Below are positions 43,063 to 54,475 of a stretch of DNA of 64,000 nt, piece by piece (positions within the stretch are counted from its first letter, which is position 1; the number at the start of each line of letters is the position of its first letter). Origin of the DNA: Acidovorax sp. SUPP3334. GTDB lineage: Bacteria > Pseudomonadota > Gammaproteobacteria > Burkholderiales > Burkholderiaceae_C. Made by a program: the position numbers and the translations under genes. The stretch spans positions 54,033 to 118,032 of the forward strand of contig NZ_BQXQ01000013.1 in NCBI RefSeq assembly GCF_030159055.1, in the 5' to 3' direction. The notes below the pieces were generated by a model. The model saw only the letters and a program-made list of their open reading frames with translations. It made no database searches and had not been told where the DNA came from.

Positions 43063-44298
43063 ATGACGAACGAAACGGAGCCTGCTGCGGCGCCTGCATC
43101 CGCCAACGCCCCGGCCGCCCTTGCGGGGGTGCGGGTGATCGAGATGGGCCAATTGATCGCCGGGCCGTTCTGCGGCAAGACGCTGGGCGAGTTCGGGGCC
43201 GACGTAGTGAAGATCGAGGCGCCGGGCGCGGGCGACCCGCTGCGCAACTGGCGCCTGATCAAGGAAGGCACGTCGGTGTGGTGGCAGGTGCAGTCGCGCA
43301 ACAAGCGCTCGCTGGCGCTGGACCTGCGCCAGGCCGAGGGCCAGGACATCGCGCGCCGGCTCATCGCCGAGGCCGACGTGCTCATCGAGAACTTCCGCCC
43401 CGGCACGCTGGAGGGCTGGGGCATGTCGCCCGAGGCGCTGCATGCGCTCAACCCGGGGCTGGTGATCCTTCGCATCTCGGGCTATGGCCAGACCGGGCCA
43501 TACCGCGATCTGCCGGGCTTCGGCGTGATCGGCGAGGCCATGGGCGGCCTGCGGCACCTGACGGGCGAGCCGGGCCGGGTGCCGGTGCGGGTGGGCGTGT
43601 CCATCGGCGACACGCTGGCGGCGCTGCACGGCGCCATCGGCGTGCTCACGGCGCTCTACCACCGCAAGGTGAACGGCGGCCAGGGCCAGGTGATCGACGT
43701 GGCGCTGCACGAAGCGGTGTTCAACGTGATGGAAAGCCTCATCCCCGAGTACAGCGCCTTCGGCGCGGTGCGCGACGCGGCCGGCAGCGCGCTGCCGGGC
43801 ATCGCACCGTCCAACGCCTACCCGTGCACCGATGGCTGGGTGCTGGTGGCGGGCAACGGCGACAGCATCTTCAAGCGGCTGATGGAGACGATCGGCCGGC
43901 CCGACCTGGCGACGGCCCCGGACCTGGGCAGCAACGCCGGGCGCGTGGCCCGCGTGGCCGAGATCGATGCCGTCATCGGCGCCTGGACGGCCCCGCGCAC
44001 GGTGCAGGCCGTGCTGCAGGGGCTGGGCGCGGCACGCGTGCCGGCCGGCAAGGTGTACACCGCGCAGGACATCGCCGAGGACCCGCATTACCGCGCCCGC
44101 GACATGCTGCTGCCGCAGACCACGCGCGACGGCTATTCGGTCGAGGTGCCGGGCATCGTGCCAAAGCTGTCGGGCACGCCGGGCACGATCCGCTCCAGCG
44201 CGCCGCACCTGGGCGACGACACCGATGCGGTGCTGGCCGAGGCCGGGCTCACGGCCGATCAGATCGCGCTGCTGCGCAGCAAGGGAGTGATTCAATGA
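43063..44298 (+). CDS. CaiB/BaiF-family CoA-transferase
   Basis: 411 residues of a class III CoA-transferase, which moves CoA between carboxylic acids. Landmarks are GVRVIEMGQLIAGPFCGKTL, VVKIEAPGAGDPLRNW, KRSLALDLRQAEG, ADVLIENFRPGTLEGWGMS, ISGYGQTGPYRDLPGFGVIG, EAMGGLRHLTGEP, NGGQGQVIDVALHEA. AAGGAG precedes the start. Translationally coupled (ATGA) to the lyase gene, so both probably act in one acid-degradation route: CoA activation followed by C-C cleavage. The actual acid is unknown. Confidence 0.92.
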   Translation: MTNETEPAAAPASANAPAALAGVRVIEMGQLIAGPFCGKTLGEFGADVVKIEAPGAGDPLRNWRLIKEGTSVWWQVQSRNKRSLALDLRQAEGQDIARRLIAEADVLIENFRPGTLEGWGMSPEALHALNPGLVILRISGYGQTGPYRDLPGFGVIGEAMGGLRHLTGEPGRVPVRVGVSIGDTLAALHGAIGVLTALYHRKVNGGQGQVIDVALHEAVFNVMESLIPEYSAFGAVRDAAGSALPGIAPSNAYPCTDGWVLVAGNGDSIFKRLMETIGRPDLATAPDLGSNAGRVARVAEIDAVIGAWTAPRTVQAVLQGLGAARVPAGKVYTAQDIAEDPHYRARDMLLPQTTRDGYSVEVPGIVPKLSGTPGTIRSSAPHLGDDTDAVLAEAGLTADQIALLRSKGVIQ

Positions 44299-45299
44299 CG
44301 CCCATCGAAAGCGGGCCACGGCCTGGCGTCTGGCATGGCAACGGCCGGCGCATCCACCTGCAGGAAGTGGGCACGCGCGACGGCCTGCAGATGGAGCAGG
44401 CCTTCGTGCCCACGGCAGACAAGATCGCGCTGGTGAATGCGTTGTCCGACGCGGGCCTGTCGAAGATCGAGGTGACGGCTTTCGTCTCGCCCACGGCGAT
44501 CCCGGCGTTGCGCGATGCCGAGGTCGTCATGCGCGAGATCGCGCGGCGGCCGGGCACGGTGTACAGCGCGCTGGTGCCCAACGTGCGGGGCGCCGAGCGC
44601 GCCATCGAGGCCCGCACCGATGAGCTGAACCTGGTCATGTCAGCCAGCGAAACGCACAACCTGGCCAACCTGCGCATGGGGCGCGAGCAATCGTTCGCCG
44701 CGCTGGCGCAGGTGGTGGCTACGGCGCAGGCCGCTGGGGTGGCGGTGAACGTTTCGCTGTCGTGCGCGTTCGGCTGCCCCATGGAGGGCGATGTGGCGCA
44801 GGAAGCGGTTTTCGGCTGGGTGCAGCGCTTTGCCGACCTGGGGGTGCGAGGGATCACGCTGTGCGACACGACCGGCATGGCCTACCCGACGCAGGTCGAG
44901 CACCTCACCGCCGCTGCCCGTGCGCGCTGGCCGGGCGTGGATTTCACCCTGCATTTCCACAACACGCGCGGCCTGGGCCTGGCGAACGTGCTGGCTGCCA
45001 TCGATGCGGGGGCGGACCGCTTCGATGCGTCCCTCGGCGGCCTGGGCGGCTGCCCGTATGCGCCCGGCGCTTCGGGCAACGTGTGCAGCGAAGAGATCGC
45101 GCACGCGCTCCAGCTGATGGGCTACGACACGGGTGTGGATCTGCCGACATTGATCGCGGCGGCCGGGCGCCTGCCTGGCCTGATCGGCCACGACATTCCG
45201 AGCCAGATCGTGAAAGCCGGGCGCCGGCTCGACCTGCACCCGGTGCCCGAGGGCTTCGAGGCGATCCGCGAGCGGGCCCTGGCGCGCGCCTCGCCCTGA
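44295..45299 (+). CDS. Hydroxymethylglutaryl-CoA lyase-like protein
   Basis: 334 residues of the DRE-TIM metallolyase family. Landmarks are VGTRDGLQMEQAFVPTADKI (metal-binding Asp), KIEVTAFVSPTAIPALRDAE, LSCAFGCPMEGDV, LCDTTGMAYPTQV, HFHNTRGLGLANVLAAIDAG (His-x-His metal ligands) and the signature GGLGGCPYAPGASGNVCSEE with the catalytic Cys. HMG-CoA lyases cleave HMG-CoA to acetoacetate and acetyl-CoA, and relatives act on citramalyl-type substrates. Coupling to the CoA-transferase suggests an unusual C5-C6 dicarboxylic acid as substrate. Confidence 0.9.
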   Translation: MTPIESGPRPGVWHGNGRRIHLQEVGTRDGLQMEQAFVPTADKIALVNALSDAGLSKIEVTAFVSPTAIPALRDAEVVMREIARRPGTVYSALVPNVRGAERAIEARTDELNLVMSASETHNLANLRMGREQSFAALAQVVATAQAAGVAVNVSLSCAFGCPMEGDVAQEAVFGWVQRFADLGVRGITLCDTTGMAYPTQVEHLTAAARARWPGVDFTLHFHNTRGLGLANVLAAIDAGADRFDASLGGLGGCPYAPGASGNVCSEEIAHALQLMGYDTGVDLPTLIAAAGRLPGLIGHDIPSQIVKAGRRLDLHPVPEGFEAIRERALARASP

Positions 45300-45322
45300 T
45301 CGAGCCGCCAGCGGCAGCGCCA

Positions 45323-45342
45323 AGAGCAGAGCAGAGCAGAGC
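45323..45342 (+). repeat. Four tandem AGAGC units
   Basis: A perfect 5-bp microsatellite (AGAGC x4) in the 79-bp spacer between the lyase and the Bug receptor. Copy-number slippage here would change spacer length only. Confidence 0.85.
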
Positions 45343-45378
45343 AAACCACGACAACAAAAGACGAAGGAGACAAACGCC

Positions 45379-46365
45379 ATGCCCATTCCATCCATTTCCC
45401 GACGCGGGGCGCTGGCTGCGCTGGCGGCATCGCTGTGCGGGGCCGCAGGCACTGCTGCGGCGCAGGCCGGCTATCCCGGCCGCGCGATCACGCTCGTGGT
45501 GCCGCAGCAGGCCGGTGGCGCCAACGATGCGATCGCGCGCGTGGTGGCGCAAAAGCTGTCGGAGCAGCTCGGGCAGCCCGTGGTGGTGGACAACCGCCCC
45601 GGCGCAGGCGGCAACGTGGGCACGGCGGCAGCGGCGAAGGCCAAGCCGGACGGCTACACGCTGCTGCTCACGGCCGACAGCGCGCAGGTCATCAACCCCT
45701 GGCTGTACCAGCACACGGGGTTCGATCCGGTGAAGGATTTCGAGCCGGTGGCGCCCTTGGCCACGGCGGGCTATGTGCTGGTGGCCCATCCGGCGTTTCC
45801 GGCCTCCAACGTTGCCGAGCTGGTGGCACTGGCCAAGGCGCGGCCGGGCCACTACGCCATCGCCTCGGCCGGCAACGGCACGCTCAACCACCTGATCGGC
45901 GAGATGCTGCAAAAGACCGCCGGCATTTCGCTGCAGCACGTGCCGTACAAGGGCTCCGCCGCAGCCGCGACCGACGTGGTGGGCGGGCAGGTGCCGTTGT
46001 CGGTGCAAAGCCTGCCGTCGTCCATCGCGTTCATCAAGGCCGGCAAGCTCAAGGTGCTGGGCGTGGTCAACACGCAGCGCGTGGCGGCGTTGCCGGACGC
46101 GCCCACCCTTGGCGAGACGCTGTCGGGCTTCGGGCAGACGCCGTGGTACGGGCTTTTCGCACCTGCGGGCACGCCCCCCGCCGTAGTGGCACGGCTGCAG
46201 GCCGAGGTGGCCAAGGCGCTGGAGCAAAAAGACGTGGCCGACCGGCTGGCCGCCGTGGGCTGCGAGCCCTTCAAGGGCGGCTCCGCACAACTGGCGGCCT
46301 TGGTGCGAGACGACTTGGCGCGCTGGGGCCGGGTCGTGAAGGACACCGGGGCCAAGCTGGATTGA
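45379..46365 (+). CDS. Bug-type tripartite tricarboxylate receptor 1
   Basis: 328 residues with a twin-Arg-like leader (ISRRGALAALAASLCGAAGT) ending near AAQA. The mature domain has YPGRAITLVVPQQAGGANDA, GQPVVVDNRPGAGGNVGTAA, KPDGYTLLLTADSAQV and LQHVPYKGSAAAATDVVGGQ. Bug receptors are periplasmic binders for small carboxylates that work with TctAB-type permeases, none of which is encoded here. It follows the CoA-transferase/lyase pair and may bind the acid they degrade. Confidence 0.92.
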   Translation: MPIPSISRRGALAALAASLCGAAGTAAAQAGYPGRAITLVVPQQAGGANDAIARVVAQKLSEQLGQPVVVDNRPGAGGNVGTAAAAKAKPDGYTLLLTADSAQVINPWLYQHTGFDPVKDFEPVAPLATAGYVLVAHPAFPASNVAELVALAKARPGHYAIASAGNGTLNHLIGEMLQKTAGISLQHVPYKGSAAAATDVVGGQVPLSVQSLPSSIAFIKAGKLKVLGVVNTQRVAALPDAPTLGETLSGFGQTPWYGLFAPAGTPPAVVARLQAEVAKALEQKDVADRLAAVGCEPFKGGSAQLAALVRDDLARWGRVVKDTGAKLD

Positions 46366-46439
46366 CGACCGATGCACCGCCACCAGCGCGGCGCATCGGA
46401 GCGATTTTTCGAACATTTCAAAAACCAAGGAGACAGTGC

Positions 46440-47507
46440 ATGGCACAGACAGACACGACGATCCCGGCCTTTCCTCAGGCCACTTCCCTGGGCGCTTCCC
46501 CGGTCACTTCCCCGGGCAGTGCGAGCCGCTTCGCAGCGGCCCTGGCCCACTCCCTGCTGGCTGCAGCGCTGGCTACCGCGTTCGCCGGCACGGCCTGGGC
46601 GCAGGGGAGCGGCTACCCGATCAAACCCGTCACCCTCGTCGTGCCCACGGCGGCCGGGGGCACGACGGACCTCTCCGCACGCATGCTGGCGCAAACGCTC
46701 GGCCCGGTGCTGGGCCAATCGGTGGTGGTGGACAACAAGGGTGGCGGCAACGGCAGCATTGCGGCCTCCGCCGTGAAGCGGGCCGAGCCGGATGGCTACA
46801 CGCTGCTCATGCAGTACTCGGGCTACCACGTGATTTCGCCGCTGCTCACCCGGCAAAAGCAGTGGGAGCCCACCGACTTCCAGCCGATCGCGAACGTGCT
46901 GTCGGCGCCGCAGATCATCGTGGTGCGCGACGGCCTGCCGGTGAAGACGCTGGCGGAATTGATCGCCTACGCCAAGGACCATCCGGGCAAGCTCAACTAC
47001 GCCTCTTCAGGCAACGGGTCGCTGCAGCATGTGACCGGCGCCATGCTGGAGCAGCAGGGCGGCATGAAGATGGTGCATGTGCCCTACAAGGGCACGGGCC
47101 CCGCGCTGCAGGATCTGCTGGGTGGACAGGTGGACCTGACTTTCGGCACCGCGCCGCCGTTCATGCCGCACATCCAGGCGGGCAAGCTGCGGGTGCTGGC
47201 AGTCACGGGCAAGGAGCGCCTGGCCAGCCTGCCGAACGTGCCCACCACGGCCGATGCGGGCTACCCCAAGGTGGATGCCACCTCATGGTTCGCGCTGTTC
47301 GCACCGGCCAACGTGCCGAAGTCGGTGATCGACAAGCTGGTGGCCGATGTGCGCACCGTCGTGCAAAACCCTGCGTTCCAGCAAAAGGCCCAGGAGCAGG
47401 GCGCCACGGCCGATTACCAGGGGCCGCAGCCGCTCGCGGAACGGGTCAAGTCCGACTTGGCCAATTGGGCGCAGGTGGTGAAGGCGTCGAAGATCGAGGC
47501 GGACTGA
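46440..47507 (+). CDS. Bug-type tripartite tricarboxylate receptor 2
   Basis: 355 residues from ATG 46440 (AAGGAG upstream). A longer than usual N-terminus precedes the leader (FAAALAHSLLAAALATAFAG, cleavage near AWAQG). The mature domain shows YPIKPVTLVVPTAAGGTTDL, VVVDNKGGGNGSIAASAV, EPDGYTLLMQYSGYH and MVHVPYKGTGPALQDLLGGQ. It is a second receptor in tandem with the one before. The two differ enough to suggest different ligands rather than recent duplication. A terminator follows. Confidence 0.92.
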   Translation: MAQTDTTIPAFPQATSLGASPVTSPGSASRFAAALAHSLLAAALATAFAGTAWAQGSGYPIKPVTLVVPTAAGGTTDLSARMLAQTLGPVLGQSVVVDNKGGGNGSIAASAVKRAEPDGYTLLMQYSGYHVISPLLTRQKQWEPTDFQPIANVLSAPQIIVVRDGLPVKTLAELIAYAKDHPGKLNYASSGNGSLQHVTGAMLEQQGGMKMVHVPYKGTGPALQDLLGGQVDLTFGTAPPFMPHIQAGKLRVLAVTGKERLASLPNVPTTADAGYPKVDATSWFALFAPANVPKSVIDKLVADVRTVVQNPAFQQKAQEQGATADYQGPQPLAERVKSDLANWAQVVKASKIEAD

Positions 47508-47560
47508 AGAGCGGTTGACAGGACGGCCGGGTCGACCGCCCTCGGCACGTGATGGATGGA

Positions 47561-47591
47561 AAGCCCTGCGCACCCTGCGCAGGGCTTTTTT
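47561..47591 (+). terminator. Rho-independent terminator after the Bug receptors
   Basis: AAGCCCTGCGC, a short loop (ACCCT), GCGCAGGGCTT and a run of T, 54 bp after the receptor stop. Confidence 0.88.
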
Positions 47592-47659
47592 CATGGGGCC
47601 ATTCGGTGCGTCCGCTGGCGCTCCACCCATTCGAGACGGGATGGTGAGAAGGCGGCCCA

Positions 47660-47745
47660 TTCACGGCTTTGTAAAAATTCTTTGAATGATTGAATTTTTT
47701 CTTTAATATGAAAACGTTGTAAATTTTTTATCAAAACACCAGTCG
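47660..47745 (+). promoter_or_regulatory. AT-rich promoter region of the rpiR operon
   Basis: An unusually AT-rich 80-bp stretch with TTGTAAAAATT near 47670 and TTGTAAATTTT near 47717, which may be paired binding sites of the RpiR-type regulator. TAATATGAAAACG lies between. Individual promoter boxes cannot be fixed by eye. Confidence 0.45.
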
Positions 47746-47769
47746 CTCTTTCGGCCTTTCGCCGCCTTT

Positions 47770-48726
47770 ATGTCCGCCGCACCTGAACCGAGCAACGAAG
47801 CCGCGACCATCGCCATCCGCATTGGCCGGGTGCGGCCGACGCTGACGCGGTCGCACCAGCAGATGGCCGACTACGTGCTGGCCCACCCGTTGCAGGCAGC
47901 GACCATGCCGATCGACGAACTGGCGGCGGCGGTGGGGGTTTCCATCGCCACGGCCAACCGGTTCGCGCGGGCCATCGGGCTGGACGGCTACCCCATGCTG
48001 CGGGCCGAACTGGTGCGCGGGTTCGAAGCCATGCTGGCGCCCATCGAGAAGATGCGCATCAAGCTGGAAAAGCCCAGCAGCATCGGCGATGTTTTCGCCG
48101 CCGCGCTGGAAGAAAGCCAGCGCAACATCGCTGCCACGCGCGAGGCGCTGGACCCGGCTGCCTGCGAAGCGGCGGTGCAGGCCATCGTCGGGGCGCGGCG
48201 CATCTACCTCGCAGGCTTTGGCGCCAGCGGCTGGCTGGCCGGGCTACTGCAGCGCGGGCTGGACGCGCATTGCGACGGCGTGCACCTGCTGGCCGGCGTG
48301 GCCGGTGCTTCCTACGGTGCGCGGATGCTGCCCCGCATGGGGGAGGACGATCTGTTCATCGCCATCAGCTATCCGCGCTACCTGACCGACACGGTGGTGC
48401 TGGCGCAGGGCGCGTACGAGCGTGGCGTGAAGGTTCTGGCACTCACCGACGGGCTGCATTCGCCCCTGGTGCCCTTCGCCCATGGCTGCCTGTTCGCGCA
48501 GACCGAAAACCAATACGCCGCCAATTCCGAGTCGTCGGCGCTGGCCATGATCGAAGCGCTGACCAGCGCCGTGGCGCACCAGGCGAAGGAGTCGGTGAAG
48601 ACCGCCGCGCGCATGACCGAGGCCGTGCTGCCCTGGCTGCACGACAGCTCCCGCACGCGCCTGGCGCCGCGCTCGGCCGATGCCGCAGGCAAGAAGGGCG
48701 ATGCCAAGGGGAACGGCCGCGCCTAG
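47770..48726 (+). CDS. RpiR/MurR-family transcriptional regulator with SIS domain
   Basis: 318 residues. An N-terminal RpiR helix-turn-helix (LTRSHQQMADYVLAHPLQAA, MPIDELAAAVGVSIATANRF, ARAIGLDGYPMLRAELVRGF) is followed by a SIS sugar-phosphate-binding domain (IVGARRIYLAGFGASGWLAG, DLFIAISYPRYLTDTVVLAQ, VKVLALTDGLHSPLVPFA) and a charged C-terminal tail. RpiR family members often sense phosphosugars or, as MurR does, muramic acid derivatives. As first gene of the peptide-salvage operon it probably controls that operon. Confidence 0.9.
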   Translation: MSAAPEPSNEAATIAIRIGRVRPTLTRSHQQMADYVLAHPLQAATMPIDELAAAVGVSIATANRFARAIGLDGYPMLRAELVRGFEAMLAPIEKMRIKLEKPSSIGDVFAAALEESQRNIAATREALDPAACEAAVQAIVGARRIYLAGFGASGWLAGLLQRGLDAHCDGVHLLAGVAGASYGARMLPRMGEDDLFIAISYPRYLTDTVVLAQGAYERGVKVLALTDGLHSPLVPFAHGCLFAQTENQYAANSESSALAMIEALTSAVAHQAKESVKTAARMTEAVLPWLHDSSRTRLAPRSADAAGKKGDAKGNGRA

Positions 48727-48827
48727 CCGCAGCCGCCGGTTCTTTCCTGCTCCCCATTGCGTCCTTTTACCCGGAACCTGTATTGCTCGGCCCGGTTCCT
48801 TTTCGTTGACCGTCCCCATCCTTTCCC

Positions 48828-49835
48828 ATGACTGTTTTCCCGTCTCCCCTCGGCGCCTGCACTCCCGTGATCGCTATCCACGGCGGTGCCGGCACTTTGA
48901 GCCGCGCGCAGATCGATGTGCAGCAGGAGCGGGCCTATCACGGTGTGCTTCAGGACGTGCTGTGTGCCGGGCAGGCCGTGCTGGCGAAGGGCGGCTCGGC
49001 GGGGGAGGCGGTATGTGTCGCCGTGCAGATGCTGGAGGACTGCCCGCTCTTCAATGCCGGGCATGGCGCGGTGTTCACCGCCGACGCGACGCATGAGCTG
49101 GACGCCGCGCTGATGGAAGGCGGCACGCTGGCCGCCGGTGCCGTGGCGGGGCTGCGCCATGTGCGCAACCCCATCCTCGCGGCCCGCGCCGTGCTGCAGC
49201 AGGGCCAGCATGTGCTCATGGCGGGCGAGGGGGCCGAGCGCCTGGCGCGCGAGGCGGGCCTGGCGATGGTCGATGCCGGCTACTTTTCGACCGATGCGCG
49301 GCGCGCGCAACTGCTGGCCGCACAAGCTCGCCAGTCGGGCGCAGTGCTGGACCACGACGGCGCTGCCGCGCTGGCCGGCCTGTCGGGCCGCGTTCTGGAC
49401 GAGGACCGCAAGATGGGCACCGTGGGCGCCGTGGCGCTGGACGCCCAGGGGCACCTCGCTGCCGCAACCTCGACCGGCGGCATGACCAACAAGCGCCCTG
49501 GCCGCGTGGGCGACAGCCCGCTCATCGGTGCAGGCACGTATGCCGACGACCGCACGGCGGCAGTGTCGTGCACGGGCCATGGCGAGGCTTTCATCCGCGT
49601 GAGTGCGGCGCACGACATCTGCGCCCGCATGGCCTACGGCGGCGCTTCGCTGCAGGCGGCTGCGGAAGCGGTGATGCACATCGCACTGCCCGCGGTGGGC
49701 GGCACCGGCGGGCTCATCGCGGTGGATCGCCACGGCAACGTCTGCCTGCCTTTCAATACCGAGGGCATGTACCGCGGACTGGCCCGCGTGGGCCAGGCGG
49801 CCGAATCCTTCATCTTCCGTGCCTCCGGTGCCTGA
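48828..49835 (+). CDS. iaaA: Isoaspartyl peptidase / L-asparaginase (plant-type, Ntn hydrolase)
   Basis: 335 residues, made as a precursor that cleaves itself between Gly and Thr in RKMGTVGAVALDAQGHLAA, leaving Thr198 as nucleophile. It shows VIAIHGGAGTLSRAQID at the start, NAGHGAVFTADATHELDAAL, and TSTGGMTNKRPGRVGDSPLI with the substrate Arg and Asp. Such enzymes hydrolyse beta-aspartyl dipeptides and asparagine. In E. coli iaaA precedes gsiABCD, as here, which supports the same peptide-uptake system. Confidence 0.93.
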   Translation: MTVFPSPLGACTPVIAIHGGAGTLSRAQIDVQQERAYHGVLQDVLCAGQAVLAKGGSAGEAVCVAVQMLEDCPLFNAGHGAVFTADATHELDAALMEGGTLAAGAVAGLRHVRNPILAARAVLQQGQHVLMAGEGAERLAREAGLAMVDAGYFSTDARRAQLLAAQARQSGAVLDHDGAAALAGLSGRVLDEDRKMGTVGAVALDAQGHLAAATSTGGMTNKRPGRVGDSPLIGAGTYADDRTAAVSCTGHGEAFIRVSAAHDICARMAYGGASLQAAAEAVMHIALPAVGGTGGLIAVDRHGNVCLPFNTEGMYRGLARVGQAAESFIFRASGA

Positions 49836-49895
49836 CGGCCTGCTGGCTCGCGGATCGACCGAACGACTGATCGACTTTCTTTTTCCTGTGCTGCC

Positions 49896-51785
<1,890 letters not shown>

Positions 51786-51790
51786 TGTTT

Positions 51791-51848
51791 CAAGCCAATC
51801 GACCTCCAGCGCTTTTCTGACAAGCGAAAGCAGCTATCAATTTTGAAA
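51791..51848 (-). repeat. Interspersed repeat copy between gsiA and gsiB
   Basis: On the minus strand, ATAGC (51837-51833), 20 bases, then GCGCTGGAGGTC from 51812 downwards. It fills most of the 95-bp spacer and could affect relative expression of the receptor gene. Confidence 0.8.
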
Positions 51849-51880
51849 ACCCTCGATCTTTTTCACACCGGAGTTCAACC

Positions 51881-53419
51881 ATGAAGAAAGCTTCCACTCG
51901 CCGCATCGCCTTCAGCCTGCTGGCCCTGGCCATGTCCGGCTCCGCGCTGGCCGCCGGCAACGCCGTGCTGGCCATCTACCAGCAGCCCGAGACGCTCGAC
52001 CCCTACAACACCAACACGACCATCACCACCGCCGTGACCAAGAGCTTCTACGAAGGCCTGTTCGCGTTCGACAAGGACATGAAGGTCAAGAACGTGCTGG
52101 CCGAGAGCTACGAAGTGTCGAATGACGGCCTCGTCTATACCTTCAAGCTGCGCTCGGGCGTCAAGTTCCACGACGGCACCGACTTCAACGCCGCCGCGGC
52201 CAAGGCCACCCTCGACCGCGTGATGAATCCCGAGAACCGGCTGCTGCGCGCCAACCAGTTCAACCGCGTCGCCAAGGTCGAGGCCGTGAACCCGACCACG
52301 CTGCGCATCACGCTCAAGGAACCCTTCGGCCCCTTCATCAATGCGCTGGCCCATGCCTCGGCCGCGATGATCTCGCCCGCCGCGCTGGCCAAGTGGGGCA
52401 GCAAGGACATCGCTTTCCATCCCGTGGGCACCGGCCCGTTCGAGTTCGTCGAATGGAAACAGACCGAGGCGATCGTGGGCAAGAAGTTCGCCGCTTACTG
52501 GAAGAAAGGCTACCCCAAGGTCGATCAGGTCACCTGGAAGCCTGTGATCGAGAACAACACGCGCGCCGCCATGCTGCAGACGGGCGAGGCCGACTTCGCC
52601 TTCACGCTGCCCTACGAGCAGATCGCCACGCTCCAAAAGAGCGACAAGGTCACGGTGGTGTCCGCGCCGTCGATCATCCAGCGCTTCCTGACTTTCAACA
52701 TGCTGCAAAAGCCGTATGACAACCCCAAGGTGCGCGAAGCCATCGGCTACGCCATCAACAAGGAAGCGCTGGCCAAGGTGGCCTTCAACGGCCACGCCTT
52801 CCCGGCCCAGGGCTTCGTGCCGCAGGGCGTGGAATACGCGGTGAAGATGCAGCCCATCCCCTACAACGTGGCCAAAGCCAAGGAACTGCTGAAGGAAGCG
52901 GGCTACCCCAACGGGTTCGAGTCCGTGCTGTGGAGCGGCTACAACAACACCACCAGCCAGAAGGTGATCCAGTTCATCCAGCAGCAGTTGCAGCAGGTCG
53001 GCATCAAGGTGTCGGTGCAGGCGCTGGAGCCCGGCCAGCGCGCCGAGCAGGTGGATTCGTGGCCCGATCCCAAGACCGCCAAGGTGCGCCTGTACTACAT
53101 CGGCTGGTCTTCCTCCACCGGTGAGGCCGACTGGGCGCTGCGCCCCCTGTTCTCCACCGAGTCCTGGGCGCCCAAGCTGGCGAACTACGCCTTCTACAGC
53201 AACCCCGTGGTGGACGAGTCCATCGCCAAGGCGCTGCTGACCACCAATGGCGCCGAGCGCGCCACGCTCTACAAGACCGCGCAGGAGCAGATCGCCAAGG
53301 ACCTGCCACGCATTCCGCTGGTGACGGAAGACGTTCTGTACGCCCACTCCAAGCACTTGTCCGGCGTGCATGTGATGCCTGACGGCAACATCAACAGCGA
53401 CGAGATCGACCTGAAATAA
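51881..53419 (+). CDS. gsiB: Glutathione/peptide-binding protein GsiB
   Basis: A 512-residue periplasmic receptor of SBP family 5. Signal peptide RRIAFSLLALAMSGSALAAG with cleavage near ALAAG. Family landmarks are AIYQQPETLDPYNTNTTITT, FKLRSGVKFHDGTDFNAAAA, HPVGTGPFEFVEWKQTEAIV, NKEALAKVAFNGHAFPAQGF and YYIGWSSSTGEADWALRPLF, the last being typical of the GsiB subgroup. It delivers glutathione-like or other short peptides to the GsiCD permease. Confidence 0.94.
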   Translation: MKKASTRRIAFSLLALAMSGSALAAGNAVLAIYQQPETLDPYNTNTTITTAVTKSFYEGLFAFDKDMKVKNVLAESYEVSNDGLVYTFKLRSGVKFHDGTDFNAAAAKATLDRVMNPENRLLRANQFNRVAKVEAVNPTTLRITLKEPFGPFINALAHASAAMISPAALAKWGSKDIAFHPVGTGPFEFVEWKQTEAIVGKKFAAYWKKGYPKVDQVTWKPVIENNTRAAMLQTGEADFAFTLPYEQIATLQKSDKVTVVSAPSIIQRFLTFNMLQKPYDNPKVREAIGYAINKEALAKVAFNGHAFPAQGFVPQGVEYAVKMQPIPYNVAKAKELLKEAGYPNGFESVLWSGYNNTTSQKVIQFIQQQLQQVGIKVSVQALEPGQRAEQVDSWPDPKTAKVRLYYIGWSSSTGEADWALRPLFSTESWAPKLANYAFYSNPVVDESIAKALLTTNGAERATLYKTAQEQIAKDLPRIPLVTEDVLYAHSKHLSGVHVMPDGNINSDEIDLK

Positions 53420-53511
53420 CAGGCCAAGACAGCCCCGCGCGCTGATCCGGCGTGCGCGGGCTGCCCCTGCTTTCATCTAAAAAACATCGCTGCGCCCGCA
53501 GCGCCGCACCC

Positions 53512-54432
53512 ATGCTGAACTACTTTCTCAAACGACTGCTGGGACTCCTGCCCACGCTGCTGATCGTGGCCGTGCTGGTGTTCCTGTTCGTCCACATGCT
53601 GCCCGGCGACCCCGCGCGCCTGGCGGCCGGTCAGGACGCCGACGAGGCCGCCGTCGCGGTCGTGCGACACGACCTGGGCCTGGACAGACCGCTGCCCGAG
53701 CAGTTCGTGCACTTCTTCACGCGCATGGTTCAGGGTGACTTCGGCAAGTCCATCCGCACCGGCCGCACGGTGGCCGCCGAGATCAGCGAGCGCTTTCTGC
53801 CCACGCTGGCGCTCACGGTCACCAGCATGGTCTGGTCGGTCATCTTCGGCATGGGCATCGGCATCATCTCGGCCGTGTATCGCAACAAGTGGCCCGACCG
53901 GCTGGGCATGACGCTAGCGGTGTCGGGCATTTCGTTCCCCGCGTTCGCGCTGGGCATGGTGCTGATGCAGGTGTTCTCGGTCAACCTGGGCTGGTTGCCC
54001 ACGGTGGGGGCTGCGAGCTGGCAGCACTACATCCTGCCCTCCATCACGCTGGGGGCGGCTGTCGCCGCAGTGATGGCGCGCTTCACCCGGGCCTCGTTCG
54101 TCGAGGTGGTGCAGGAAGACTTCGTGCGCACGGCGCGCGCCAAGGGGCTCAACGAGCGCCTCGTGATCCTCAAGCATTGCCTGCGCAATGCGCTCATTCC
54201 CGTCGTCACCATGATGGGGCTGCAGTTTGGTTTTCTGCTGGGCGGCTCCATCGTGGTGGAGGCCGTCTTCAACTGGCCAGGCCTGGGCCGCCTGCTGGTG
54301 GATGCCGTGACCATGCGCGACTATCCCGTCATCCAGACGCTGGTGCTGCTGTTCTCGCTGGAGTTCATCCTCATCAATCTGGTGGTGGACATGCTCTACG
54401 GCTTCATCAATCCCACCATCCGCTACAAGTGA
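53512..54432 (+). CDS. gsiC: Glutathione/peptide ABC importer permease GsiC
   Basis: 306 residues with six membrane helices of the DppB/OppB type. It opens with [20 protein letters not shown], then [20 protein letters not shown] and [16 protein letters not shown], and the EAA loop [20 protein letters not shown], which contacts GsiA, is near residue 200. Start chosen at ATG 53512. A GTG at 53452 would add an unlikely basic extension. The 92-bp gap to gsiB has no terminator. Confidence 0.94.
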   Translation: MLNYFLKRLLGLLPTLLIVAVLVFLFVHMLPGDPARLAAGQDADEAAVAVVRHDLGLDRPLPEQFVHFFTRMVQGDFGKSIRTGRTVAAEISERFLPTLALTVTSMVWSVIFGMGIGIISAVYRNKWPDRLGMTLAVSGISFPAFALGMVLMQVFSVNLGWLPTVGAASWQHYILPSITLGAAVAAVMARFTRASFVEVVQEDFVRTARAKGLNERLVILKHCLRNALIPVVTMMGLQFGFLLGGSIVVEAVFNWPGLGRLLVDAVTMRDYPVIQTLVLLFSLEFILINLVVDMLYGFINPTIRYK

Positions 54433-54475
54433 CCCCGGTGGCCCGCTTGCCTTTCCACGAACACGAAGAGACGGT

